Positions 21,786-36,700 of a stretch of DNA of 64,000 bases are shown here, one piece after another. How positions within the stretch are numbered: position 1 is the first letter of the stretch; the number at the start of each line of letters is the position of its first letter. This DNA is from Sepioteuthis lessoniana (Eukaryota > Mollusca > Cephalopoda > Myopsida > Loliginidae). Made by a program: the position numbers and the translations under genes. Under the pieces are notes generated by a model. The model made no database searches and had not been told where the DNA came from. It saw only the letters and a program-made list of their open reading frames with translations. The stretch lies in the NCBI GenBank assembly GCA_963585895.1, contig OY757934.1:40313330-40377329 (forward strand), read 5' to 3'.

Positions 21786-24700
21786 ATAGCAGAAATACCC
21801 ACTTTTATAGATAAGCCCTTTATCCATCTTTGATTTTATTTCTGCCTTTATGAAGTAATTTATGGCAAAAAGGAGGTAATGATACCAAAAAAAAGTCTGA
21901 GTTGGCCAATCCACAAATTCAACTATCCCTTTCATACTGTCCGCACTTCAGGAGTGCTTCTTCTCGACTGGGGAAATTTCGGTGTTGTATGTATTTACCA
22001 ACCCCTCTGCCCAGGCAGGATGTGACACAAAGTCAATTTTTAAGTGGAGTTAGCTTTTTATTCAGGCTTTTCCTTCTCCTAGACTGGTTGCCTAACCAAG
22101 GCTGGAAAACCAGTCTACCCTACTATTTAGCCATAACTGGAGGGAGGATGAGAGGACTCATACCTTTCCCAAGGGTATTAATGCTTTGTGAAATGCAACC
22201 AGCCACGTCCAGGATTTGAACTCGTGTCACCATGTCTATTTCCTACGACGATAACCATTACACAATGGGCACCTCCTAAGTGTCGTATGACTATCTCACT
22301 TCAAATCCATGCTGACTTTTGGCCAATATCTGACCAGTACGACTCCTGTGTGAATTGATACAACAACTGACACGCAGATTTTTGTTAGCTCCACTTTTGG
22401 TAACAGAGTCTCTTCTCCAAACATTTAAGTGATGAAGAAGACAGAATTCTTTCTAGAAATGGTACTAATTTCAGAAGTGTATACTGCTCTCAGCTCACCC
22501 AACTCTGGGCCTATTTTTTGGTTGACTTGTTTTGTTTTTATTTTGCTACATAATTTTTTTGAAGGCTTCAAAGGAAAAAAAATGCCAACAAAGAAAATCC
22601 ATTCAAATTCATTTTAATCACAAACAAAAATCAACATCATCATTACAGGATTCAATTTTCTATTTTAATCTTCAATTTATGGATGTTTTTGATCAGTGAT
22701 TTTCAAACTTTTTTGATCCAGAACCCCTCTCTATTAAAAGATCTATTTTATGAACCCCCATATAAAACCAAATGGAATCTTATGATCTCCATATATAAAT
22801 AGAAATGAAATTTATCCAAAATACCTAATGAAAATTGCATCTAATATTGACTAATGATATTTAGTCTTGGTGATATTTTTTACAAAGATATATGCAGATC
22901 ACTTTGCACACCAAGTCTAGAGCTGGGGGGTCCATGTGGTGTAATGGTTAAAGCGATGGACTGCAGAATTGTAGTAAGCGAGTTCATACTCCAGTCGCGC
23001 TATTATGTTCACTTTCAGGCAAATACCCTTGGGAAAGGTATGAGCCCCCTTATCCTCCCAGCTATGGGTTAAATAGTACCACTACTGTTCTTTTAGAAGT
23101 ATGGCTTTGGCATTACATAACCTAAAAAAGTTTGATATGCCATTAAACAAAGAAACCTAACCAAACCAAGATCTGTATTTGATTCCCAGACCAGAGTTTG
23201 AAAACCACTGCCTTTGATTATTTCTGGATTAAGCATTGTCATTTTTTTAAAATGATTTTTAAATAATATTTCTATGTTGTCATAGCCCGAAAAAAAAATC
23301 TTGATCATTTTGAGTTGTTGCTGTTGCTGCTGCTGCTATTATTTTTTTTTTTTTTTCTTTTTAGTCATTAGCCAAAACTTAGAGTAAGGGAAGCTAATGA
23401 TTATATACATTCTGTTTGTACAAGTTCTGATATTTAATGTTTTCTTTTCAGAGATAACATTCTCTTGAGTTCATGATCAGTTTCAATCTTTTTTTTTATC
23501 TCTTGTAAACAAGAGTTACCAAGGATTTTGTTGATGTGCTTGTCTCTACCTTTCTTGGTCATACCTAGGACTCTAATTATTATAGGTGTAACAGTAGTTT
23601 AAATGCTCCACAGTTTTTCAATTTCACTTCCAAGATCTTTACCTTATATCCTTTAACAGTTATATTATTATCATTATAAATAGTAATTAGTAATATAACC
23701 TTTACATTTACATTGCATTACATTACCCAGTATTAATGTCAGTAAAAGATTTTTTTATCCTGACATTCAGTGAAGATGATATATCTAAAAATGCCAGATA
23801 TAATTTTCGGCCTTTGGTATTTGTCTGCAATGCCAACAGCCATTTGTATTCTGAATGTCTTGCTATTCTTTTTCTGTAAATCATTAAAACATCTAATTAA
23901 GCAAATAAGTAATTTTATATTTAAAAGGGCACCCCCACTTCATTTTTGTGGGTTGCTTCAATGGCTGCTATTCTTGTTGATTCAACTGCTGCTGTCTTTC
24001 CAAAATGAATAGAAAAGTGCAACTGGCACATACAGCCCTCAAGAAACACCAAACTTCCTCTTTGCTTATTCAACAGAATTTTCATCAAGGAATTGTACAT
24101 TTCTATTTGAAACCTAACAGCGTTAACATGACAATTGGATTATGCATATAAAATTCACCCTCTAGCTTAGTTGGTTGAGAAAAGAATTGAAAACTACAAG
24201 AAGGTCTCAGTATTCATCTATATAATCAAGTTGAGAAGAGACCATACCACTAATGAGATTTTATTCATTCAGTTTATACTTTTCTTCTTTTTTGAGGCCT
24301 AAAGAGACAAACAATAAGTCTGCCTGCAAATGACAGGACTTGATGAGCTTGTTACATTACAACTGAATCTCATTAGACATTTCATCTTTTCTCCTCTGCT
24401 AATTGGTGGAGATTAAATTTCTCAAAGGTGAAATCTCTTCAACATCAAATTTGTTTGATTTCAAATTGTCATATCCTTTATTTTTTCCATTTTGGTACTT
24501 GTAAAGAAGAGCCTACTGATTAAATTTTCCATTATTTCTTTGATAATGTTTTTAAAAAATATGTAGAAATATAATATTTAGATTCACCATTCAGATAAGA
24601 ATAAGTTTCAGTCATTTACTTCATCTCGTTTTATTTTATTTATTTTTTTACTGAATAATTAAACCCCAAATTATATAGAAATGTAATATATTCACCATCC

Positions 24701-27700
24701 AGAGTAAGTTTTGGTCATTTGCTTCATTTTACTTCACAAAACAGTTAATTTCTAAAAAAAAATACAAATTGTCTCTTAGCTATAACTTTACACCTTCTTT
24801 GTGGTTGGGAGATGGAAAAAATTAAAGGTATGTGGCTGAATTATCGCTAATTAAAGGTATGACACAGACTACTACAACATTGTAGCAGGTGTGCTGCAAG
24901 GAGACACATTAGCCCCATACTTGTTTATCATCTGCCTAGACTATGTATTTAGAATATCTATTGATAAAATGAAAGATAACGGTTTCAAGCTGGCAAAGGA
25001 AAGAAGCAGAAGATACCCCACACAAACAATTACGCACACAGACTACACCGATGATATAACGCTTCTGGTAAATACACCCACCCAAGCCAAAACCCTGCTA
25101 CATAGTCTGGAATGAGCAGTTGCTGACATAGGCCTCTATGTCAATGCAGACAAATGGAATACATGTGCTTTAATCAAAGAGGCGACATCTCCATACTAAA
25201 TGGTAGTTCTCTGAAACTAGTGGACAAGTTCACCTACCTAGGAAGCAGTGTCTCATCAAACGAGCCAGACATCAGCACGCAACTTGCAAAGGCATGGACA
25301 GCTATCTATAGGCTACTGGTCATATGGAAGTCAGACATGACCAATAAAATAAAACGCAATTTTTTCCAAGCAGCAGTTGTATCAATACTGCTGTATGGAT
25401 GCACTACATGGACGCTAACTAAATGTATGGAGAAAAGCTTGACAGCAATTACACAAGGATGCTTCGGGCAATATTGAACAAGTCCTGGAAGCAGCACCCC
25501 ACAAAGCAGCTGTAAGGACACCTACCACCTATCATGAAAATCATCCAAGTTAGACAAACCAGACATGCTGATCACTGCTGGAGAAGTAAGGATGAACTCA
25601 TAAGCGACGTATTCCTGTGGACCCCTTCACATGGATGAGCAAAGGCAGGATGACCAGCTAGAACCTATATACAACAGCTTTGTGCCGATACAGGATATAG
25701 CCTTGAAGACCACCCAGGAGCAATGGACAAGTGGTGAGAGAGGGTCAGGGAGATCCTTGCTGGCGGCGTGACATGTTGACGATGATGATGGTGGTGTTGA
25801 TTTAACTGTTCAGTAAAAAAATGGATAAATAAACAAAAAAAATTACTGAAATATTTTATACTTTTTTTGTACAAACCCACAGAAATAACGCACTTTCATT
25901 GGTGGGCTATTCTGGACAAGTTACAGCATTTTTGTGATTTAGCTTTCTTCTTAGCTTTTAGGACTTTTTTTTTACAACTGGAACTAAAACTTTCTCTAAT
26001 TTTATCATGAGGAACCAAAAAGCCTGTGTACCATCTGAAGTGGAGTGTGCAGAAAATATCAATGTTTATAAAACTACATGATTTCATTATTATCACCATT
26101 CATACAAATGTTTTTTGTTACTTGTTCTTGTTTGAACTTGTAAAGCTTAAGGTTGAACTTGTAAAGCATAAGTTTCTGAATTAGATTGCATTGCACATTC
26201 ATTTGTGACTTTGAGATTACACACACCGTGAAACAATACATAATGCGTCTGCATACCAACTTCCACAATACTACCAACAATAGCAGGTACCTATCATGAC
26301 TTGAACTGTTTTGGTCATGTGATATACACACCATAAACTAGTATGTACCAAAATGTAAACAAAACTTTTTATTTGTTATACAAGTATTGATTACTTACAA
26401 GAATGTTTTCCAGGGTTACTTTGATTTGTCTTTTTGTTTATTTTAGTGGCTAAGGATTTTGTTTCCATCCATTCAATTCAAATAGAAACATTAACAAAGG
26501 ATTATCATAATCCATTGTTTTTATTGATTAAGAGATGATCATGACAAAGCAGGTATCAGTTTCATTTACTTTAGACTATTCATTAGTATCTACTTTTTTT
26601 ATGTAATTTCTTTGCAAATATTTCATAAGTAATCCAAATATTTTTACAATCAGTTTAGCAACAAGTAAAACTGAATGACATTTTCACTTACCTAGTCAAG
26701 GGCACGTGTCATTTAAGAAATGGTTATCAATCATTTCATTTGTTATTATTAGTATGATACATTATTTATTATCAGTATAAATTTGCAAAAGTTCCTTGAT
26801 TGTATTTGTAATGAAAGCTCACCTCACTTATCAAAGAGGCTTTTTTTTCTTTTCGTTTTTTTCCCCTTAATATGCAATTTGGAAAAGGTGCATGTGAAAA
26901 CTGATCATGTCTGATATAAGTGGCAAAAAGTACATGTGCAAATTAAGAGCAAATAAAAAAGATGCAGATTTGTCAGCTGGCAAAACTATTTGTGACTGAA
27001 ATAAGCTAGGTGATAAACATAGAAAGGAAAGAAGAAACTCATAGATTCAAAGACAGACAATGTTGAAAGGCGGAAGGAAGAGAGACTCATAGGCTATGGT
27101 CTCACCATAGAAGAAGAAAAGAAGCTCTAAACAAGATTACCGACATGGCAGACAGCATTTTGTGACTGGTGTAAGTGATGTGAACGTAGAAAAGAAAGAA
27201 GAAGAAACTCATAGTTTCAAAGACAGACAGTGTTGAAAGGTGGAAGGAAGAGAGACTCATGGGCTACAGTCTCACCATAGAAGAGGAAAAGAAGCACTAA
27301 ACAAGATTACCGACATGGCAGACAGCATTTTGTGATGTGAACATAGAAAAGAAAGAAGAAGAAACTCATAGATTCAAAGACAGACAGTGTTGAAAGGCGG
27401 AAGGAAGAGAGACTCATGGGCTACAGTCTCACCATAGAAGAGGAAAAGAAGCTCTAAACAAGATTACCGACATGGCAGACAGCATTTTGTGATGTGAATG
27501 TAGAAAAGAAAGAAGAAGAAACACATAGATTCAAAGACAGACAATGTTGAAAGGCGGAAGGAAGAGAGACTCATTGGCTATAGTCTCGCCATAGAAGAGG
27601 GAAAAAAAGCCCTACACAAGATTACAACATGGACAGACAACATTTTGACCTACTCAGATCACCTATGTAGGTTTTCCTTGGCATTCCTTCTTGCCAGGAT

Positions 27701-30700
27701 TATTACAGTATTTGTCCATACATGACCTTTGTTTTGTCTTGTCTTTGGCCAATCTTTCTACTGTGTCTACTTATCATGTTATTCCATTGCTTTTCTAATC
27801 ATCCTCTCAGTCTTCTGTTGATGAAATAGCTGACATGGCTGGCATTGTCTACCCATACCACATGATAAAGCCACTTCAATCTTTTCTTTTTGATAATCTC
27901 AGTGATTTTATTTTGTATTCCAAGGTTATTCCTTATATTGTTCATTTTGATGTGATTTATTCAAGAAACTTCAACTAGAGTCTTGAGGCAATCATTCTCA
28001 AATACACTCAATTTTCTGCATATGGTTATCAAGCTAGAGATCATTGTTTGTGTAGTGGGTTTGATCTTAGTTGAGTGCCCCATTCTAATGGCCTTTTGCT
28101 AGACTAAGCTTAAGAGGTTTGAATTGCAATCCCTGGCAGGATTAAAATATACAGCTGCAACTGCTCTGGATAATTGATATTCATTAAATTTAATTTAATA
28201 GAGTACAAGACTAGATGAAAGGGAAATGAGAGTTGGGGGATAGTGTTACGCAAATGAAAGGAAAGACTGACTACTTTGAAAAGCAGCATTCAAAAGTATG
28301 ACTTTTACCTAGGCTTGAACACTGACTGCTAGCACCAGAGGAAATGTATAACTACCTTTGTAGAAATTGCTTTTTTCTTTCTTCTCTGCTGATAAATCTA
28401 TGTATTCTATTTAACATCCACAAAAGTGTTGTAGAGTAGCTAGTACCCCTTCAGCACTCTACCAAATAGTCTGGAGGAAGTAGTGTCTCATCAACCGAAA
28501 ACGACATCGACACACGACTGACGAAAGCATGGACTGCTATAGATAGGCTCTCAATCATATGGAAATCAGACCTGACCGATAAAATGAAGCGCAGGTTCTT
28601 CCAGGCAGCAGTTGTATCGATACTGCTATATGGATGCACTACATGGACGCTAACTAAACGGCTGGAGAAGAAACTTGACGGCAACTACACAAGAATGTTG
28701 AGAGCAATATTGAACAAGTCCTGGCGACAACACCCCACGAGACACCAACTATACGGCCACTTGCCTCCCATCACAAAAACTATACAGGTTAGACGAGCCA
28801 GACACGTGGGACACTGCTGGTGAAGCAAGGATGAGCTCGTAAGTGATGTACTCCTATGGACCTCCACATATGGCCAAGCAAAAGCAGGACGACCGGCCTG
28901 AACTTACATACAGCAGCTATGTGAGGACACAGGATGTAATCTAGAAGACCTGCCGGAGGCGATGAATGATAGGGAGAAGTGGCGAGAGATGGTCAGGGAT
29001 ATCCGTGCTGGCGGCACGACATGATGATGGGCAAGCTCTTGGCTTTTAGCTTTTTGCGAAGCCCCGGAGCCTGTTATGGACTTCGGTCCGGAGCATGGCT
29101 CTGCAAAAGGAACAATGGCAGACTTGGGGCCTTTAATTAGGCACCTAGTTTCGACTAGGCTACCTTCGGGTGGGCGAGCTGCACTTTTGTCTCCTTTGTC
29201 CCCCATGTGCGGCACTAGACCATGCATCTAGTTTAAGCCGTAAACTGGCATACGTGCCTGGACTCACATTTGGGTTCGTGAAACTGCTTGCCTCATCAGG
29301 CTCACATTGCACTAAGTGAGCCGATGAGCAGCACAGACCAGCAGGGTTCGAGTCTCGATTCGTTCCCGACCTCCCCTTCCCTTTATCCCCACTTTAATCG
29401 GCCTTCGGGCTTTTGACCTTGTGTCAAGTCGTGTCTGGTGGGAGGCAGCGACAAATATCGGCAAGACATGATGATGATGATGATGATGATGATAGCTTTA
29501 AGTCGCCTATGATTAAGGACTTCAACAGTTGATTAATAAGTTGATATTAAGCTGATTAATATTTGGACTGATCTTACTTCATTTGCCTATATAGTATTTT
29601 GACCCTCCTCTATTTTTTGTAAATTTTCTTGTTGATTGTTTGTAACTTATTGTTCCATGTTTTTTGTATGTATCTCTTAGTACTGGGATACTCATACTGA
29701 ATAAATATATTAAGTATTCATTCTTCTCTGTGTATCATTCACCTTGACAATACAATAGAAAGAATCTTTCTATTTATTTCTTTAATGATGTTTATGCATC
29801 TAATATGTATTTAATATGTATTCTAATGATGTTTATCCTATTTACCAACCCCTCCGCTCGGGCAGGATATGACACAAGGTCAATTTTTAAGCGGAGTTTA
29901 ACAGGTTTGAATTCAGAGTTTTCCTTCTCCTAGACTAGTCACCTCACCAAGGCTGAAGAACCTAGTCTGCCCTACTATTTACCCATAGCTGGAGGGAGAA
30001 TATTTGGATTCATACCTTTCCCAAGGGTATTAGTGCTATGTGAAATGTAATCAGGCTTGTCCAGGATTTGAACTCGTGTCATCGTATCCACATCCTGTGT
30101 GATAACCATTACACCACATTTATGTATTTTTCGTTTTTTCCTTATTATTAATTTTTTTTATTTGTACTAGGGTGAATCAAAAGTTTTGCAATATTTTGGT
30201 AATGTTAGGAACAATTTGTCAGTTTCAAATGTTTTTGCTGAGATGATGAACCACACTATACTGTGAGTTGTCACTTTCACCTGATACTCTCTAAGTGCTA
30301 CTCACCAAATTTGCTATTGTGTCTTGAAGCACAGCCTTGAAATACACAGTTTTAAGCCTACTTGACCTTAATTGTTCATCGAGGTTCTTGCAATCCGAGT
30401 GAAATTTCTTGAACTGTCTGGTTACTGTACTGCGATCAACTTCACCTTAACCAAGTCAGCTGGGGCTGTAGTATACACCGACTGCATTTCTGCAGAGGGG
30501 TAAGACTCCTCCGACTGTCTTGGATATGACACAACAACCTGATGGTGAGGCCCCAGTAATGTTGAAGCTTCGGGGGATGTGGAGTACTCCTTCATTAACA
30601 TCACTCCCATGTCCACTCTGGCCCAACGTGGTAGCACCTGATAGGATCCTGTCTATGAGTCTTAAACTGTACTTATGCTAAACTGAATTGTTTGAAATTG

Positions 30701-33700
30701 AATTGTTTTGACATTTAAACTACATACTTATGCTAAAATGAATTGTTTGAAATAGAACTGTTTATATGTATAAAAATGGATTTAACATTGAATAACCTAC
30801 AATGGTTGATATGCCATTAAACCAAACCAAACCAAATCAATTGCACCTTCACCTTTCTCACAAAAAATGTTTTTGATTGCTTCTACAACATTATGGCCTA
30901 GTTCAGACTTGTAAAGCATAAATTTTCCAAATAAATTGTGTTGCACACTCATCTTTAGCTTTCAAATCACACACTGAGTAAAGCAATGCATGTCATGTTA
31001 GTGCACCAACTACCACTGTACTACCAGCCATAGCAGGTACCTTTCACAGCTTAAACTGCTTTGGTCACATGATATATGTGTTGCAAACTAGCACATGCAA
31101 AAATATTGTCAAATTTTGACTCACTTTATTTATTCCTCTCACCTTTTAGTTGTTTTTGTCTCTTTTTAATACAAAACTCACTCTGTACAACAATAAAAAT
31201 CAAGAAAATACTGTCAAAATTGGCTATGCATCCTCTTTTTAAAAAAATAGTTTAAAGAATTTTTTTATTTCTTTTTGACAGGTTACCATTACGGAATCTT
31301 TTCTTGTGAGAGTTGCAAAGGATTCTTCAAACGGACTGTGCAAAATAAAAAAGCTTATAAATGTCACCAAAAAGGAACTTGTGAAATTAATGTATACAAC
31401 CGTAAAAAATGTCCAGCCTGTCGATTCACTAAATGTTTGGAAGTGGGAATGAAATTAGAAGGTTTGTGAAATTTCTTTCCATATGAAAAATTTTAAAAGA
31501 GAGTCAAATTTGTATTTTTATTTAATGTAGACCTGTGAATTACATAATTTTAATTTTGACTAACGACAAAATACAAAAGTTCTTTAATGATATAACCTTA
31601 AAGTTGTAAAGTTTTCTGGGATTTTTTTTTTTTTTTTTTTTGTTGGTTTTTTTGGGGGGGGCGAGGGGTTCTTGAAATTATTGAATTTCTGAATGGGTAT
31701 TAGTCCACAGGTTCATAACTGGTTAGAAAAGGACTTTATTGTTATCCCTATATTTAACAATTTTTGTTGGTCATTCAATAAATTAGGTGAATATTGCAAT
31801 AAAATGACTGACATTTCACTGGAAAAAAAATGTTTGCTTCATTTTTCAATATAATCTCTATTCTTTAAAACAGATTTTTCACAGCAAAAAACAAGCTTTG
31901 TATTCCTTCAGCGTAAAAATCTTTTTAGCCATTTGTTCATGGGGCTCTTCACTTCATCACTTGTTCCCCGTAGAAATCCTTTGAGGGGACTAAACAAGTG
32001 GAAATCAGAAGGGGCCACATCTAGACTGTAAGGAGGATGTGGCAGCTGTTCCCAACCAAACTGGCTGATAGTTTCCACTATTCTTGTTGAAGTATGAGGC
32101 CTTGGGCTCTGGCATCACTAGTTTGGGAATCCAACATCTGACTTTAGAAAACTAAAAAGTTATCATGCATAATTTTGTGTACTGTGCTCACAGAAATTCC
32201 TTATTAATCAGAAATGTCCTTTATTGTAACTCTTCTGTCAGCCAAAATGAGCTCATTAAATAAATCCACCATTTCAGGTGAACTTTCCACTGTGAGTCTA
32301 TGGGTCTTCATTTTGAATATTATGTCAACCTTCTTTAAACAATTTGGACCATTTGTAAACATTTTTTTTTTAACTAAAACATGCTTTTCTTTATATATCA
32401 CACATTCTTCTGTAAATTTCTCATGGTTTGCTCTTCTCAACCAACAAAAATCTGATTACAAATTTCTGTTCATGCCTAATTTTCCACCATTTTGAATAGC
32501 CTTGAAACAAATATTTTTCCAAGATTAAAATAATTTTTGCAATAACCTAATTCCAAAAAATACAGTTTACATCATCATCATCACCATCATGTCGTGCCGC
32601 CAGCATGGATATCCCTGACCCTCTCTCGCCACTCCTCCCTATCGTTCATCGCTTCTGGCAGATCCTCAGGGCTACATCCCGTATCCTCACAGAGCTCTTA
32701 TATGTAGGTTCGAGCTGGTCGTTCTGCTTTTGCTCAACCATATGAGGGGGTTCATTGGAGTACATCATTTATGAGCTCGTCCCTGCTTCTCCAGCAGTGT
32801 CCTGCATGTCTGGTTCATCTAGCTTTGATAGTTTTCGTGATGGGAGGTAGGTGGCCGTACAGCTGGTGCTTTGTGGGGTGTTGCCTCCAGGACTTGTTCC
32901 TTCTTTGTTGAATGACCCTTGTATATGATAAACAGAACTTTGTCAATTCAAAAACAAGTGTCATATTAGTTTTATTCAACCAAGACTGACTTTTTTTTGG
33001 CTCTGTTTATTATTTAATTATTCTACAATTCTAATTAAATCAGGTCAGGGATTTTTCCTTGCTACTGGTACCATGTAACCTAGTATAACCTGTTGCATGT
33101 AACTTAGAGAGGAGATGGTCACTGCTAAGTAATCTTTCCATTGCCCTGAGAAATGTCATGAAGAGACATGGTGACACAAAGACCTTACACAGGTTACAAG
33201 AATATTACAAAAAAACTAAACTGCCATTCAAAATTTGACTTGTTCTCTTCTATTCTTTCTTTTCCTTAGCAATTCGTATCGATCGTACCCGTGGAGGTCG
33301 AAGTTCTTATGATGGTTGCTCCCCACATGGCAGGGCTCGAGAAAGACAAGCTGATAAACGAAAAATTCAAAAATTAAACCTGTCCAAGTCAGGTGTGAGT
33401 CAGCCAACACAGCAACAGCAACAGCAGCAGCAGCAGCATTCCATGGTGACCATTCCAAGCATCACTCTGCAAGCACCTGGTCAGAATAAGGCCAGTCAAT
33501 TGGTAGCCATTCTCAGTCGCAAGAACAATTCCATGGGCAACATTTTCTCCGAAGACAAAAAACCATTTGTTCCTCAAATTCTAACAGACATTATGAATTT
33601 GGAATCATTTTTGTGTGATGATGATCCTTCCATTGAAATTCTACCTGAAGATCCCAGCAGTTACACGTCCCTAATGCGAATCACTGAAGTTCGCCTTTAC

Positions 33701-36700
33701 AAAATTGTGCGCTGGGCTCGTAACCTTGCTCAGTTTACCTCTATTTCAGTAAGTATTCAAGTCATTACAAGTGGTAATAAAAACTGCAATTCATTACAAG
33801 TGGTAATAAAAACTGCAAGTCATTACTAGGGGTAATAAAAACTGCAAGTCATTACAAGTGGTAATAAAAACAGCAAGTCGTTACTAGGGGTTATAAAAAC
33901 TGCAAGTCATTACTAGGGGTAATAAAAACTGCAAGTCGTTACTAGGGGTAATAAAAACTGCACTTTGTTGATGTTTTTAATTTGTTTATAAACATTTCAT
34001 GTGTGCTAAAGATTTATGAAGATTGTGTTGCTCGAATTTGAAATGGAAGATATGCTTGCGTAGAAATCCAACTTTCACAATTTTGGCCTTTGCTTCGGCT
34101 TCAATGACCATTACTAATTCCAGTGAGAAACATACAACTATCTCAAATACAAAAAAGTTTTTCATCTTATAAAAATCTCACTAAATCATGAATTTGATGC
34201 ACATTAGAAAATAAAATTCTTTATATAGCCTGCTCAAATATGTAAGCAGGTCTTCATTTTGTGAAAAATCTTATATTTATAGAGAAACAGAGATCCTGGT
34301 GCCAGATATTTTCTAGAGTGATAGAAAAAGTCTATCATTCTAATGGCACTCACAACAACAGATAAAAATCACACTTTGAATCAGGCATGGATTTAAGATC
34401 CAAAATTTTAAATTGACATGGAGACTCCTTTAGGATAGACCTGTTCATTGTGATGGAGGAAAATTTGGCTGTGCCATGAGGATGAATTTATAGTCGCAAT
34501 TTTTTTTTTTTTATGCATTGATTGTCAGGCCATTTGTTTCTCCAATGAACAATCAGAGTTAAGTCAGAAGAAAACTCAGAATCTATAGCCAAAAGACTGA
34601 GACTTTTGTGGGTATGGTTATAAAGTGTTTCATCATCAGTACTGGACAATTTCTGCAACAAAATCATGAACCTCAGAGAATTAACTATTAATAACTTTTA
34701 CTGTTTTCTAGTTAAAAAGAATTTAATATTAGAATAAACTTTACCATATATGTTATAACTTCAGTGTCATATTTACATATGGGCTGCAGTCCAGAAACCC
34801 CAAGACTAAAGAGGACCCCTCTATTCTTGGACCCCTGATAAAACTAAAAGAAAGATGTAAGAATAGAGATTTGTTCATTTTCAGATTTAATGGGGCTCCA
34901 TTCAACTAATTTGAAACAAGAGTATTTGGGTCCCTCTAATTGTAGTTTACACCAAAAAAATGCATCATCTAGAAATTTCTTTCTTTTTTTTTATATAGAC
35001 ATGTGGTGGTGGTGGTGGGGGGCAACATATAATGAAGGAGCTCCAAATACAATTAATCCAAGAACTTCTTCAGGCCTTAATCCATCCCTGCATAATTGTT
35101 AATTTTATGAAGCAACCCTTTATGCCATACTTTTTCAAATGCCTTGGAGATGTACAAAGCAATTGCATGCTCATCAAGCTGCAAGTAATGACTGGAGGAT
35201 GATCAAAATTCATACTACAAATCACTGAGAAAATTGGCTGTGATAAGACAGTGAATGACGTGCCTGTTAATTGTTGTATACACTTTATTCTTTTTCTTAT
35301 ACTTATCCATCTGGCCAGATTCTCTGGTCTTCTGAGACTTCTTCGGATGGTCTTGGGTTTATCTTGGTCTCCATGTCCACTTCTGTTCTTATAAATGAAC
35401 CCAAAGTCTTTGTTTGATTTTTGACATCTTTATTCACCCAAATTCCCATGTCAACCCCATGCTAGAGAAACAGCCATTTTAGGCGTCCATTTGTTACAAC
35501 ACCCTGGACTGCTCTCATTAACTCTACTTAATTGACCTGTTCTCACAACTGAACCAACCAACCAATCAGAGAACAGCTAAAAAGGTCAGCTAGGGGTCAA
35601 GTCTTGTCTGTCATATCACTGATTATTTTCCATGACACTTCTAATGAATTATCATTTAAGTTTTGAATTCATATATTTTGAATTCTATATTTACTTTACA
35701 AAATTAATGGGTGACCTATTCATTATGTAATATAATGATTGACTCAAACAGCTTACTAATAATGATGCTCAAGAGATTAATTGGTCTATTCTATGATTAA
35801 TCTTACTAATCATTAGAATTTTTAAAGAGGTGATTTAGAAAAACACCTTGCCTTTGGTCTAGATACACAATACTTGATGAGTTAGACACTGAATGTTTAG
35901 TGGCCTTTTTATTAGAAAAGATATTGGTAGATAGTCAGAAGCCAAGTGTTATATACAGATATGAAGATGATTGATTTTAACAGCATGCTAACCCATTATG
36001 TTTATGAAGAGTATGAGATAGATGAAATGTCTCAGTTATATATCTTTACATGGGATATCATTGTCAGACTTGATAAGATGAAAAATAATATTTTTTAATT
36101 TACCTATCATCTTTATTCAAACTTACCTAAATGTAAAAGTTGTGATAATTCAGTTAAATTCGTTTTAGAAATGTCAGTTCAAAGTGTTAGTTTAATGTGC
36201 ATGCTTCCAAAGAAAATCTTCCAAAGCTCTTAAAGAAAAAAAAAATTTGTTTTACAAAATCTACTTTAAGATATTATTTTCATCCCTGTCAATGCCAGGT
36301 ACCTCTGTTAGTTTTTGAAAAAAATACAGTACAGTTTCTGCTTTTAATTTAATAGTAAATAATAAAAAAAAATGAATATGGTTGATAACTTATTTTTTCA
36401 AATAACCAGGTACATTTTGATCCTTTGGCTTTCCTTTTATACGGGGTTAAGTTAAAAGATTTAATTCAAAATTCCTTGCAGTTTACCAAATGCAAAGTTT
36501 TGACTGAAAAAGCTTGGGACCAAAGAATCAACAATGATGTGGATGTTATTCAATGAAAATAAATTTTTGAATTTTATCTTGATTTAAAAAAATTTGGAGG
36601 TTCAACCTTTCTCCTGTTACATTCCATTTGTAGAATAAGTGTATGAAGAAAAATACTGTTCAGTATTTAACAGTTATCTCCCTTGAGAAATTATAATGAT

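Noticed and set aside
27016-27652. CRISPR-like array
   Set aside because: The repeated units are ~155 bp, contiguous and lack spacer/repeat alternation, and the genome is eukaryotic. It is a tandem repeat.
31281-31470. Separate small zinc-finger gene
   Set aside because: The 60-residue open stretch is exon 2 of the receptor, with canonical AG/GT borders and phases matching exons 1 and 3.
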